A stretch of 64,000 bases of DNA, taken from assembly GCF_963676685.1 (NCBI RefSeq), contig NC_092347.1:90522592-90586591 (forward strand), in the 5' to 3' direction. The stretch's first letter is position 1; each line of letters opens with the position of its first letter. The notes under the pieces are model-generated. The model saw only the letters and a program-made list of their open reading frames with translations, was not told the origin of the DNA and ran no database searches. Both the position numbers and the translations under genes were made by a program. This DNA is from Mytilus edulis. Lineage: Eukaryota; Mollusca; Bivalvia; Mytilida; Mytilidae. Below are positions 35,173 to 45,797 of the stretch, in pieces.

Positions 35173-36099
35173 TTGGTTCTGCTTTGAAAAAAATCACAGA
35201 GCTGGGTCTATGTACCATATTATATAAAAGGTTAAGTGGTTGTTAGGACCTAGTCCTTAATTGAGATCCTTGTCAGATATTCCTGGCCATATGTTTTCCT
35301 TTTTGTCATATTAAGAATTGATTTAATTTAATATGTTCGTAGGGGAAACAAGGAACATTATTCTCATACAAAAAATTAGGATAATTCTAAATACACATTC
35401 ATAAAAAAAAATGGAATTTATTACAAAGGATAATCATAAGATATACTTGAATTGTCCTGGACCTCACTTCTGTGATGGGTATATGTTAATGGAATCCTTC
35501 TCTGAATACGGGACAAACATGTCAATGTCCAATGATCTTCAATTTATACCGAATATTGACTGTCATAAAAAAATGCTAACATTCATATTTTCAATAACTG
35601 TTAACAGCAAATACATTATCACAATAACAGATAACAAAAACACTAAAAGCCCAATAACAGCTAACAAAGAATAGGACAATAACAGCTAACAGTAAATATA
35701 TTTTCAAAATAACAGATAACAAAGAATTAAATTGCCCCATAACAGCATAACAGTTAAACCCCTTGCCCCCCCTCTATAATAGGATGTTTCTAATACGATA
35801 TCTCATATATTTTATAGGATATCTTACAAACTTTAGAAGATATCTTGAAATTCGAATTAAAAGTAAAACGGCTTGCCATATGCCCCTCTACTATCGTAGG
35901 TGGGACATAACTAGAGGCTCTCAAGAGCCTGTGTCGCTCTCCTTGGTCTATGTGCATATTAAACAATGGACACAGATAAATTCATGACAAAATTGTTTAA
36001 TCATGATGTGTTTGTAGATCTTACTTTACTGGACATTCTTCTTGCTACAATTATCTCTATCTATAATGAACTTGGCCCAGTAATTACAGTGGAGAATAT

Positions 36100-38375
36100 A
36101 TTCTAAAAATTTTCAAAAATTTACAAAATTTATGAAAATTGTTAAAAAATGACTATAAAGGGCAATAACTCCTTAAGGGGTAAACTGACAATTTTGGTCA
36201 TGTTGACTTAATTGTAGATCTTACTTTGCTGAAACTTATTGCTGTTTACAGTTTATCTCTATCTATTATAATATTCAAGATAATAACCAAAAACTGCAAA
36301 ATTTCCTTAAAATTACTAATTCTGGGGCAGCAACCCAACAACAGATTGTCTGTTTTGTCTGAAAATTTTAGGGCAGATGGATCTTGACCATATTTAGCCA
36401 TGGTGGCCATCTTGGTGGTTGGCAGGGTCATGCCACACATTTTTAAAACTAGATACCCAAATGATGATTGTGGCCAAGTTTGGTTAAATTTGGCCCAGTA
36501 GTTTCAGAGGAGAAGATTTTTTAAAAGTAGACTAAAATTTTAGAAAAATGGTTAAAAAATGACTATAAAGGGCAATAACTCCTTAAGGGGTAAACTGACT
36601 ATTTTGGTCATGTTGACTTAATTGTAGATCTTACTTTGCTGAAACTTATTGCTGTTTACAGTTTATCTCTATCTATTATAATATTCAAGATAATAACCAA
36701 AAACTGCAAAATTTCCTTAAAATTACTAATCCAGGGGCAGCAACCCAACAACAGGTTGTCAGATTTGTCTGAAAATTTCAGGGCAGATAGATCTTGACCT
36801 AATAGATCATTTTTACCCTGTCATATTTGCTCTAAATGCTTTGGTTTTAGAGTTATAAGCCAAAATCTACATTTTACCCCCTATGTTGTATTTTTAGCCA
36901 TGGTGGCCATCTTTGTTGGTTGGCCAGGTCACCAGACACATTTTAAACTAGATACCCTAATGATGATTGTTGCTAAGTTTGGTTTAATTTGGCCCAGTCG
37001 TTTCAGAGGAGAAGATTTTTGTAAAAGTTAACGACTATGGACGCCAGACTTGGGGTAATTGTAATTGTAATCATTAATCAGCTGTAATTGATTACAATTT
37101 TTCAAGTAATCAGTGTAATCATTAATCAGCCAAAAATCTGATTACATGTAATTTAATTTAATCAATTACTTTTCAAAATACCCTGTAATCATGATTACTT
37201 TTTGATTACATTCTGATTACAATGAAAAAAATCTAAAATTGTGTTTTTGGTCATTAAATGAACCTCTTTGTTCATATTTGATAAATTTTTAACATACTAA
37301 AAAAAGCTTGTCTACTTCAGTAAAAAATAAACTGTTACAGTATTGAAAAGTCATCATTAGCCTAAGCAGAGACATACATATAATACAATTATATACCTTT
37401 TATCTTGGTAAAAGATATTGTACATACATGTATAGTCATCGTTTTATAATGATCTTCATATTAATATTTGATTATAACTGTTATATATTCAAGCAATACT
37501 TTTCATTAACCCTGAATTATAATCTTTTGTTAATTTTTATGATTTTTGTCAACTTTGAATTGACAGGTAGGAGACTAATTAAGGTTTGTTTTTATTGCAA
37601 TTACCAATTGAGTATAGCTGTAGGGAAATATATATGATAAAAGATAAATCAGACATGAAAATTTATCTAATTAGCACAAACTAAATTAAAAGTTGGACAA
37701 ATATGTTGTTTAAACTTTCTTTTTTATTTGGACTGGACGTGTAAAATGCAATGGTTTTTAGTACTTTAATACATATTGGTTACAATTTGATTAAACATTT
37801 CTATTAAAATTTAACATAGTTTTAACTGGTACAAATGTAACTTTATTTCATCCATATTTAAACTTCCATAAACTGCAACTTGGAATACATATAAATTATG
37901 AAAGAGGTCAGAAGACAAACAAAAAAACTCTTGATTATGATATATCTTTATTAAATTTAATTCAAAATAATTTAGAGAACATTGGTGATAAAGTGTAATG
38001 TATATATATGTAGTGAAATTTGGTGTTTATTTAAATAGACGACGTTTAATTTGAAGTTATCATTTTATAATTGAACCAAATAAAATACGTTCTCAAAAAT
38101 GCTGTAGTTATATTAAACGTTTATTCATCCACATCATTCAAAATGTTTTGTTTTTAAATTAATTGTAATCAGATGTAATCATGATTACTTTGCCAATGTA
38201 ATCATTAATTTAATCAGATACTTTCAGAAATGATGTAATCATTAATTTAATTTAATCGTACAAATGACAAAGTAATTGTAATTTAATCAATTACATTGAA
38301 AGTAATCGGACCCATCTCTGATGGACGCAAAGTGATGGGAAAAGCTCACTCGGCCCTTCGGGCCAGGTGAGCTAC
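36100..38375. repeat. Bivalve dispersed repeat, tandem and interrupted by a hAT element
   Basis: Two tandem units offset by about 410 bp contain GACTATAAAGGGCAATAACT, TGACTTAATTGTAGATCTTA, GGGGCAGCAACCCAACAACA and TAGCCATGGTGGCCATCTT. After the hAT insertion the repeat ends in a hairpin around CGGCCCTTCGGGCC flanked by AGCTCAC and GGTGAGCT (38343-38373). I know this family as widespread in mussels. No gene. Confidence 0.75.
37045..38320. mobile_element. hAT element with 8-bp TSD ATGGACGC
   Basis: ATGGACGC is exactly duplicated (37037-37044, 38321-38328). The ends are imperfect inverted repeats (CAGACTTGGG at the left, CAGAGATGGG read from the right). Both subterminal regions are packed with GTAATTGTAATCATTAATCA-type repeats. 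The 1,276 bp contain no transposase frame, so it is non-autonomous. An 8-bp TSD and CAGA.. ends fit hAT elements. It inserted into the bivalve repeat described above. Confidence 0.85.
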
Positions 38376-38787
38376 AAATGGTGTTTACCCTTATGATCTA
38401 TGTTTTGCAACAGCAGCTGTTTGTTGGTCAATGATTGATGAAATCCCATGATTCAGTTTTTAAACAAGATTCCTTCAGAAACATTCTGGTAATCATTGGT
38501 AGTATTTGACAGAGGACTTGATAAAGGATTTGGAACAATAAAAAAATGTTAGTATTGTTACCTCCAATTTCTGTATGGAATTGCATTTTGGCAATTAATT
38601 GCAAAAGAAACAGTTCTTACTGTTATTTTTTCTGATAATTGTAAGGTCTTTTTAAAAAAGTTAACACAATGAACAAAAGATGAGGGATGACAAAAAATGG
38701 ACAATAATTCTCTTCATCCTTTGGGTCAGGTGAAATTTAAAATGACTCAATTGTTCAAAAAATACTTTTTTAATTCTCTGGAACCTC

Positions 38788-40305
38788 TTAATCTTCAGTT
38801 ACTTTGTTTTCAGTATGTTGATTTTGTTCATTATCATGTTCATTATCATGTTCATTATCATGTTCATTATCATGTTCATTATCATGTTCATTATCATGTT
38901 CATTATCATGTTCATCCCAAATACTGCTCATAGTGGATTGTATGAGTCTATTGATTGTTCTTTCATCATATGTTTCTGGTGCACTTTGTCCCCTATAATC
39001 ACTTCTTTCTAGGTGTTTACCTTTATCTATTTTTCTATCTATATATTTTTCTCTTTCTCTGTCTTCACTTGTCTCTAGATCTCTTTTTGAATCCCTTGAT
39101 ATTTTCCCTCTTTTCTCTGATCTATCATGTCTTCTCTCACCAGATCTATCCCTACTTTTGTCCCTGGATCTATTATCTCCCCTTCTCTCATCAGATCTAT
39201 CCCTACTTTTGTCCCTGGATCTATTATCTCCCCTTCTCTCATCAGATCTATCCCTACTTCTATCCCTGGATCTAGTATCTTTTCTTCTCTCACCAGATCT
39301 ATCCCTACTTCTATCCCTGGATCTATTATCTCCCCTTCTCTCGCCAGATCTATCCCTACTTCTATCCCTGGATCTATCATCTCCAATTCTATCTCTTGGT
39401 CCATCACTGCTCCTGATTCTATCTCTGTCTCTATTACTTTCCCTTCTTTCCCCTGCAGTCTCTCTTGAATGTTTTGACTGATGTAGACTTGTATCCCGAC
39501 TACTTTTGTCATATCTACTGTATCGTTGGTCTCTTTCCTTAGATCTATCTCTTGTCTGATGTCTTTCTCTGCTTCTATCTGTGAAACTGTACTTACTTTG
39601 CTGTCTTTCTCTATAACTTTGAATTTTTTCAGACGTCTTAAATTTATTTAAGTTCTCATAATATTGTGGATTTGATCGATCAGAACGTACCCTGTTTATG
39701 CCTCTATAATTCTCATGACCATCTGCATCATGCTCACTACTTTTATCATCCCATGCATTATCATAATGGTCATTATTAACATTTTTAAGAGCTATCATTT
39801 TATTATAAATAGGTTTACGAAATGGTCTATCTCTGCCCCCAAATCTTAATTGTCCTGATTCTTTTTTCCCACCAAAGCCTCCCCCAAGTCTTCTAGGTAC
39901 CCATCCTTTGAGTACTCGTTCACATTCATAATCAACAAAAACTTCAGAACCATCAATTTCTTGCTTATGTCCCCTCCAAACAGCATCCTCAGCCTCTTTA
40001 TGATCATAATATTCAACAAAAGCATAACACCTAGAATATCCTGTTATAATATCACGTACTAATCTAAATTGCTTGATAACCCCATATCCAGAATAAACTT
40101 TTTGGATTGTTGTTTCGTCTGTTTTTGGATTAAGACGAGCTATGAATATTGTTTTCTCTGGATCACCTATTACATCTTTATTTGGTTTGTATTTAGCTGC
40201 CATTGCTCTGATGATGCCATGGTCATGTGGTTCTGTATCTGTGGCATCAATACTTCCTGCTTTCAACGGATCATAGACTTTTGCAATTGCAGACCAGTTA
40301 TCCAT
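38788..40305 (-). CDS. SNRNP35: U11/U12 snRNP 35 kDa protein (minor spliceosome)
   Basis: A 505-residue intronless ORF, ATG at 40305 and stop at 38788. The N-terminus (MDNWSAIAKVYDPLKAGSID...PHDHGIIRAM) and the post-RRM block (LKGWVPRRLGGGFGGKKESG, then RFGGRDRPFRKP) match vertebrate SNRNP35, the U1-70K counterpart of the U11 particle that helps recognise U12-type 5' splice sites. The RRM lies at about residues 52-130, with RNP2 IFIARL (53-58) and RNP1 RCYAFVEY (92-99). RNP1 has Cys93 where Gly is nearly universal. The tail is longer than in vertebrates (about 250 residues in total there) and repetitive: RS/RD/ER-rich repeats, then seven or more DNEH units. An acceptor (TTTTTTTTACAG) at 40327 suggests a 5'-UTR intron. 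Confidence 0.93.
   Translation of the reverse strand: MDNWSAIAKVYDPLKAGSIDATDTEPHDHGIIRAMAAKYKPNKDVIGDPEKTIFIARLNPKTDETTIQKVYSGYGVIKQFRLVRDIITGYSRCYAFVEYYDHKEAEDAVWRGHKQEIDGSEVFVDYECERVLKGWVPRRLGGGFGGKKESGQLRFGGRDRPFRKPIYNKMIALKNVNNDHYDNAWDDKSSEHDADGHENYRGINRVRSDRSNPQYYENLNKFKTSEKIQSYRERQQSKYSFTDRSRERHQTRDRSKERDQRYSRYDKSSRDTSLHQSKHSRETAGERRESNRDRDRIRSSDGPRDRIGDDRSRDRSRDRSGERRGDNRSRDRSRDRSGERRKDTRSRDRSRDRSDERRGDNRSRDKSRDRSDERRGDNRSRDKSRDRSGERRHDRSEKRGKISRDSKRDLETSEDREREKYIDRKIDKGKHLERSDYRGQSAPETYDERTINRLIQSTMSSIWDEHDNEHDNEHDNEHDNEHDNEHDNEHDNEQNQHTENKVTED
38818..38914. repeat. 12-bp minisatellite encoding the (DNEH)n tail of SNRNP35
   Basis: About eight perfect copies of GTTCATTATCAT on the plus strand. 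Unit length keeps the frame, so copy-number change would alter only the length of the acidic/His tail. Confidence 0.92.
39130..39375. repeat. 60-bp tandem repeat encoding the RS-like region of SNRNP35
   Basis: Four to five copies of a unit containing CAGATCTATCCCTACTT and CCCTGGATCTATTATCTCCC, translated on the minus strand as RSRDRSRDRSGERRGDN-type repeats. Several overlapping frames on both strands are shadows of this repeat. Confidence 0.9.
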
Positions 40306-40330
40306 TATTTCATTAAAGTTTTTAATCTGT

Positions 40331-41715
40331 AAAAAAAAGTAAATATATTTTATTATTTAAATTTTCAATGAATTTTTCCCAAAGACTACTATAAATATAC
40401 ACTTGCAAAGGTTAAAGGCACTGAGTGAACAGTATTTTGTTGTCCTTTGTCATCTTACCATCAGTCCTGAGAATATGCACATTGCACACCCTATGAATGC
40501 AGATAAGAATATGCTGTTTTAGAATCTAATGACACTTTAATTGTTCCATCATTTTTGTTCCTACCACAAGATGAAAATAACTTCTTGTCATTGGTTGCAA
40601 TTGAATTTCCACTGTTTGGATCATTTTTACCCATTCACAACATTTTGATGTACACTTTTTTTTTAATTATTATCATGATTATATTACACAGGATGCAAAT
40701 TTGTAAAGTTATCAATAATTGTTTTCTTAAACTTCAAAATTTAATGGTAAAAACACAATAATGAGATCATTTTCCAGTTTTACAAGGCATACACTGGAAG
40801 GATTATTCTCTTCTGAATTCTCCAACACCTTTGTCAACAATCACTGAGACCTTGTGATTACAATGAATTATATCACATAATGTACATGTGTGTAAATGAA
40901 GGATGCAAGACAGCTTGCCCCTCTCCAAAATCTTCTCACATCAAATACCCCCCACCTTTTCACAAAATTGCCCCACTCTGGTTTACCAACTCAACTCACT
41001 TATGAAGTAGAGGCTGTCAGAGTGACAGTAAACCAGATTTTCTACAGAGGTTGACGGTTGAGCAAGTATTGACACTACATAATCATTTACTAGTAAGCTG
41101 AAAACTTAAACAGCTCTGAATTTGGATTGTGATTGAATATTTGACACAGCAATAGGTTTGTGACACAAAATGAATGAGAAGGGGGGGGGGGGGCCAATAC
41201 CTTTTTATATTAACCTGTTTTGGCCCTTTTCAAGGTGTTGTTAACTGTTATCTGAGATCAATTTAAGCTGTTAACTGTTTTCAACCCTGTTTGTTAACTA
41301 GTACTGTTATCAGCATTTTTGCATTTTTTGTTAACTGTTTTTGCCAAAGTCGAGGAAAAAAATTGAAATTAAACATTCACCCATTATGATCCAAAAGTAC
41401 ATGTTTATCAAAGTTTAATTTTGGACCCTGATTTAAACCAACTTGAAAACTGGTTTAGATTCTGCATTTGAAAGAAAACTATATAATTAATTATTATGGA
41501 ATTTATGTTGAAATGAAACACATTTTAATTTTATTCATTAATTATTAATTTTCAGTTCAAAGGGAAATAACTTAAACTGAATAAATAGAAATAGTTCTCC
41601 AAAATTAGATATGATTTAACCACTAAAAACAGTTTTTTAAAATTAGATAAGAGGTTATTTCTATTTTCAAATTATAATCAATAAAATTAATGACCAATTT
41701 TTCTTTTGAAAATGT
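40331..41715. other. Upstream of SNRNP35; no further gene, one partial repeat
   Basis: Presumably contains the promoter and non-coding first exon of SNRNP35, which I could not place. 41178-41345 has poly-G followed by TTAACTGTTATC-type repeats resembling one end of the TIR family at 31-36 kb. No other feature seen. Confidence 0.45.
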
Positions 41716-41716
41716 A

Positions 41717-41836
41717 GTCCAAATAATATGATAACTTGGAAGGCTATTTTAAATTTTTGCTTTGACGCCTTTCTGCGACGTAAGGCGTCAAAGAAAAAAA
41801 TATAATAGCCTTTCAAGATGTCATAATTATTTGGAC
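41717..41836. repeat. 120-bp long hairpin
   Basis: Two arms of about 53 bp, GTCCAAATAATATGATAACT...GCTTTGACGCC and the near complement, separated by about 14 bp. Probably a foldback MITE. No TSD identified. Confidence 0.7.
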
Positions 41837-43094
41837 TATCGAAAATGCAGTTCAAAATGGTTAAATATTGTTGAATATATAGGTCTTTGTCTGCGCTGTA
41901 TTGGTCTTAATTGCCACTGACATGATAATTGGATTAGAGATAACTGAAATTTAACTTCAATATCTCAGGGATCTCCATGAATGAAAATTGAACGATGGAG
42001 GAACTTTCACAATCACAAACCGTGTCTACGCCATACAGTGTAGCGTGATCGAAAGTATTTCATCCCTCCATGTCAGGAATGGTGAACATGCTAATTCATT
42101 TACTTATCTACCATGATCTACGGTAAATTATATTTACTTGAATTTTCATTATACAAGTATCAAAATTTTCATTAATTACCGTTTGTAACTATTCAAATGC
42201 CAAGCCTTCATAGTCCCCTCTTAGTCGAGAATGACCAAAAGCTGTCATGAAGGTCCCCATGTAGTTTTCTTGCTATTTTTTGGTACTTGTTATGGGGGTT
42301 AAAAATCATGTGGAGCTTATTTTTCACGGGAACTGTCAAATTCAGAAGTCATGATTCATGACTCATGAATCCATTACCAGTATGGCTGATTTGCAGCAAC
42401 AACAAAACAATTCTTTCGGTTATGTAAAAGGTTGAAGAGATTTAAAAAGCAAACATTGACAAATGAAAAGGTTTTTAATGACTTTATCTAGCAAATTGAT
42501 GCTATGCAACATGCATCTTTCGAGTCTGAATATAAACTGGAAACACGGATGTATCAATTTGATTGTAAATTAGGAAATGAATCGGAATTGCGATACGATA
42601 TTTCTTCACAGTAAATACTTAAGTTTTTACTTTTTAACTTTTAAAGTAATTCTATAAGATCGTTACAGCAGTACTCAAATTATTTGAGATGAAATAATAT
42701 TAATGTTTTACATCTTATTTTGTACTTCTTAAAAAAGGGGGATGCTGATTGCGTAAACTCCAAATAAAAGCACATGTTCGACTTGTTAAACTGTTTTCTT
42801 TGTAACTGGATTATTAATTTATTTTTTATAGTCTAAATTATTATAAGCTTTTTCTGAAACTTAGGTGAATAACTTGATAAACGAATCGTCTTTCTTCAGA
42901 CATTTCAGATAGTATTCTCCTGTGTGGTTTGTTGATCTACCTGTACAAGCTCGGGTACAAGTAATTAATTATCTTTATCTAGATATCCCTCAGGCGTTTG
43001 AACTGTATTGGATTATAATATAAAAAAGCCTAAGGGTTATGCAATTACATGCATTTGATTATAATTGCTAAAAAAATGGAAAGGTTTCTTATCG

Positions 43095-43285
43095 TCGAGT
43101 TGCAATTTATGAGTTAAGAAAGTCGAGTTGCAAGTTAGGAAAGTCGAGTTGCGAGTTAAGAAAGTCGAGTTGCAAGTTATGAAAGTCGAGTTGCGAGTTA
43201 GGAAAGTCGAGTTGCGAGTTAGGAAAGTCGAGTTGCGAGTTAGGAAAGTCGAGTTGCGAGTTAGGAAAGTAGAGTTGTGAGTTAC
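43095..43285. repeat. 21-bp minisatellite array, left arm
   Basis: About nine copies of GAGTTAGGAAAGTCGAGTTGC or close variants. The same unit occurs inverted at 45170-45425. The flanking 41840-43090 has no gene. Confidence 0.92.
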
Positions 43286-43754
43286 AAAAATATCTTTGAC
43301 ACCTAATTTTCAGGTTTGATTCACACTTGATAAACAAAGCATGCATGTATCCGAACTAAGTTATTCCCGTGATTGCAGAATTTGAATGAGGTATATGTGA
43401 TACTTATTTATAAGAGTCTAGTAAAAGTTAAGTTCTGGAAGTATTTGAAAAAAAATAATGTTTCCTTAAAGGACGAGATCGATCTTATTTATTCCAGTGC
43501 GTTTACACTACAACATAAAAAGGATAAAAAGAACCAGTCTGACCATAAATTACCTTATTACCGTATATTTGGTAAACAAATAATCCTAAAAATAGAATAG
43601 TAAAGGAAATTCGGCATCTCGCGTGGACTATAACACACTGCAAAATAATGGAGAAAATAGTTTGCTCATTGGAATTTCGTATGGATTAAATTTTTAAAAA
43701 GCTGAATATTCATAATTTGGAAGTAAAGCTTTACTTTTTTCTCAAGTCAGTTAA

Positions 43755-43915
43755 CAGAGGCGGATTTAGAGGGGTTTTCAGGGGGCCCTGCTCCCCCCCT
43801 TTTTTGCAAAAAATTTGGTTTATTATATAGAGAATCACTGAAGTATGACTGGAGCGGGTCCCCTCTTAGGCAGTCAGTGGACCCCCACTTATGAAAATTT
43901 CTGGGTCCGCCATTG
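43755..43915. mobile_element. hAT-type MITE, CAGNGGCGGAT family (copy D), TSD GTTAA
   Basis: CAGAGGCGGATTTAGA at the left, TGGGTCCGCCATTG at the right, GTTAA exactly duplicated (43750-43754, 43916-43920). Lies between the two inverted minisatellite arms. Confidence 0.9.
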
Positions 43916-43920
43916 GTTAA

Positions 43921-45160
43921 GCAAAAACTTTGTTATATTTTGGTACAAAAAAAAAAGGTACAAAGAGTTATAAATTAGATACTTATTTCAAATTGAAAAA
44001 ATGTTTTTCTAAAGAAATGTACCTACATGCATCTTTAAAACAATTTTAAAATGAAGTGTCATATGTAAAATCAGAATCAGTGGCCATGATCTCAAAATAG
44101 AAAGAGACTGATATAAAACTTTATATAATAAGACTTTAAAGGCTTTGTAAGAAATGTACTCTAAATCTAGTTGAAGATGAATAACATTTCATTACAAGTT
44201 GTCCAGCATGTACAAAGATGATCTGAAGGGAGATATTTTACAGTCTCTGTACTAATTTTTCCTATCTCTCAAATGAGACAAAATTTGTTTGGTTATTTAC
44301 TAATGAAAATTTGTCTGTACTTAAATATTTAGGAAACTATATTATTACATATCGAGATGTTAGACGAAATGTAAATGAATATATGTACATTGTAATAACA
44401 ATAATAATGTTAATTGTAATGATTTTATAGTTCAGGTCCTGTCTTGAATTAAATGTATGTGACTTATTAGAATAACATTTCAACAGCAACCCAACCAAAA
44501 TATACAATTCAACCAAAGGCCATTAGGTTTTCAACACAGCGAGGATCACCCACCTAGAGGGAGCCCTGAGCAGGCCCAGAAACACAATGTTCATTACATC
44601 AAGAATATGGACCCCATTCTATGCTCCTAAATATAAAGATAAACCAAAATTTTTAAAAATATGCAAGAGTAACAAAGGCTAACTATTAAGGTTCCTGACT
44701 GAGCACCTTCATCTCTAGCCGATGTAGACATACAATGTATATAATTTTAACGTCCACAATATTGAGTGTCACTGCCAAAGAATAAATTTTGCGGTCCCTA
44801 ACGAAAAAAATTGCCCGGCTCTGGAGCTGCCCCATAAAGCTCACTCTATACGAAATCTGCAGAACTGAAGGGTTATTTTACATTTATGTATTAAAGTTTG
44901 GTTGCTATCTCCCTTTATGTTTAATATGACGGTGCTAGCTATGAAATTTAATAATAATTAAACTGCAAGCCATCCGCTGTATTTCAAAAGGCTATCTGCT
45001 TCTTCAGAAAATACGATACGTATGATTTATATGTAAGCAATCCATTTTATTTTTACAAGAGACTCAGATGAAGTCCAAACAACAAAAATAATCAACAATA
45101 CTGTATACAATTCTATAAGCCATCATCATTCCAAATAAATATAAATCACTGAGTTTCGTT
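43921..45160. other. Non-coding stretch between the minisatellite arms
   Basis: AT-rich, no gene recognised. If the two arrays are arms of one foldback element, this is its interior. The short frame 43373-43600 nearby is unrecognised. Confidence 0.4.
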
Positions 45161-45169
45161 AGCACATTT

Positions 45170-45425
45170 TGACGCAACTCGACTTTCCTAACTCACAACT
45201 CGACTTTAATAACTCGAAACTCGACTTTCTTAACTCGCAACTCGACTTTCTTAACACACAACTCGACTTCTGTAACTTGAAAATCGACTTTCTTAACTCG
45301 TAACTCGACTTTCTTAACTCGTAACTCGAATTTCTTAACTCATTTGTGACTTGCAACTCGACTTTCTTAACTGGCAACTCGACTTTCCTAAATCGCATTT
45401 CGACTGTAGTAACTCTTTACTCGCA
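45170..45425. repeat. 21-bp minisatellite array, right arm (inverted)
   Basis: About twelve more diverged copies of GCAACTCGACTTTCTTAACTC, the complement of the unit at 43095-43285. Followed at 45495-45590 by a degenerate repeat of GATGGCGCAAGACAATTTAA. Confidence 0.9.
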
Positions 45426-45797
45426 ACTCGATACTCAACATCAAGTGAATCTCAAAAAATGGTGTTGAGCTATAAAAAAAGATTACAGTTTTGAACGATG
45501 GCGGAAGACAATTTAATGATGGCGCAGGTTATTTGATGATGGCGCAAGACAATTTAATGATGGCGCAAGATATTAGAACAATGGCGAGGCACAGGATATT
45601 TAAACGATGGTGGGGAGCCATGACTTTAAACAGGCCATGGAGATCCCTAATATATATTGAATTTTCAAATGTGCAGACAAGAAAATAAGCATGGCGTGGG
45701 TAATTTTAACTTAGCGTTTGTAGTTTTAGCTTGTTGCACTGCCACACTTAATTATTAGGTTGTGATGATCCCTGTTTGAATAATGTATATTGATTTA

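Larger units (their letters stand above)
31215..35774. mobile_element. Outer copy of a GAGGGGGGCAAGGGG TIR element, TSD TATAAT
   Basis: TATAAT lies immediately outside both ends (31209-31214, 35775-35780), and the ends are inverted (GAGGGGGGCAAGGGG). Both subterminal regions are rich in AATAACAGATAACA-type repeats in the same strand orientation. Removing the inner copy and its 6-bp TSD leaves about 2.2 kb. The interior holds tandem units of about 165 bp with TCAGCAGTTCTCATGAAAC and GAGCTCCCTTT, a local duplication of about 280 bp (32009-32205 vs 32289-32486), and antisense reverse-transcriptase sequence. No transposase recognised, so the superfamily is unassigned. Confidence 0.8.

Noticed and set aside
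38817-38914. The 12-bp direct repeats as a CRISPR-like array
   Set aside because: No spacers; continuous tandem repeat inside a coding exon of a eukaryote.
39075-39512. Open frames on both strands over the SNRNP35 RS-repeat region
   Set aside because: Frame shadows of a 60-bp tandem repeat; only the minus frame is continuous with the RRM.
43107-43346. Repetitive minus-strand ORF (NSQLDFP repeats)
   Set aside because: Product of the 21-bp minisatellite; the inverted array at 45.2 kb gives another such ORF.
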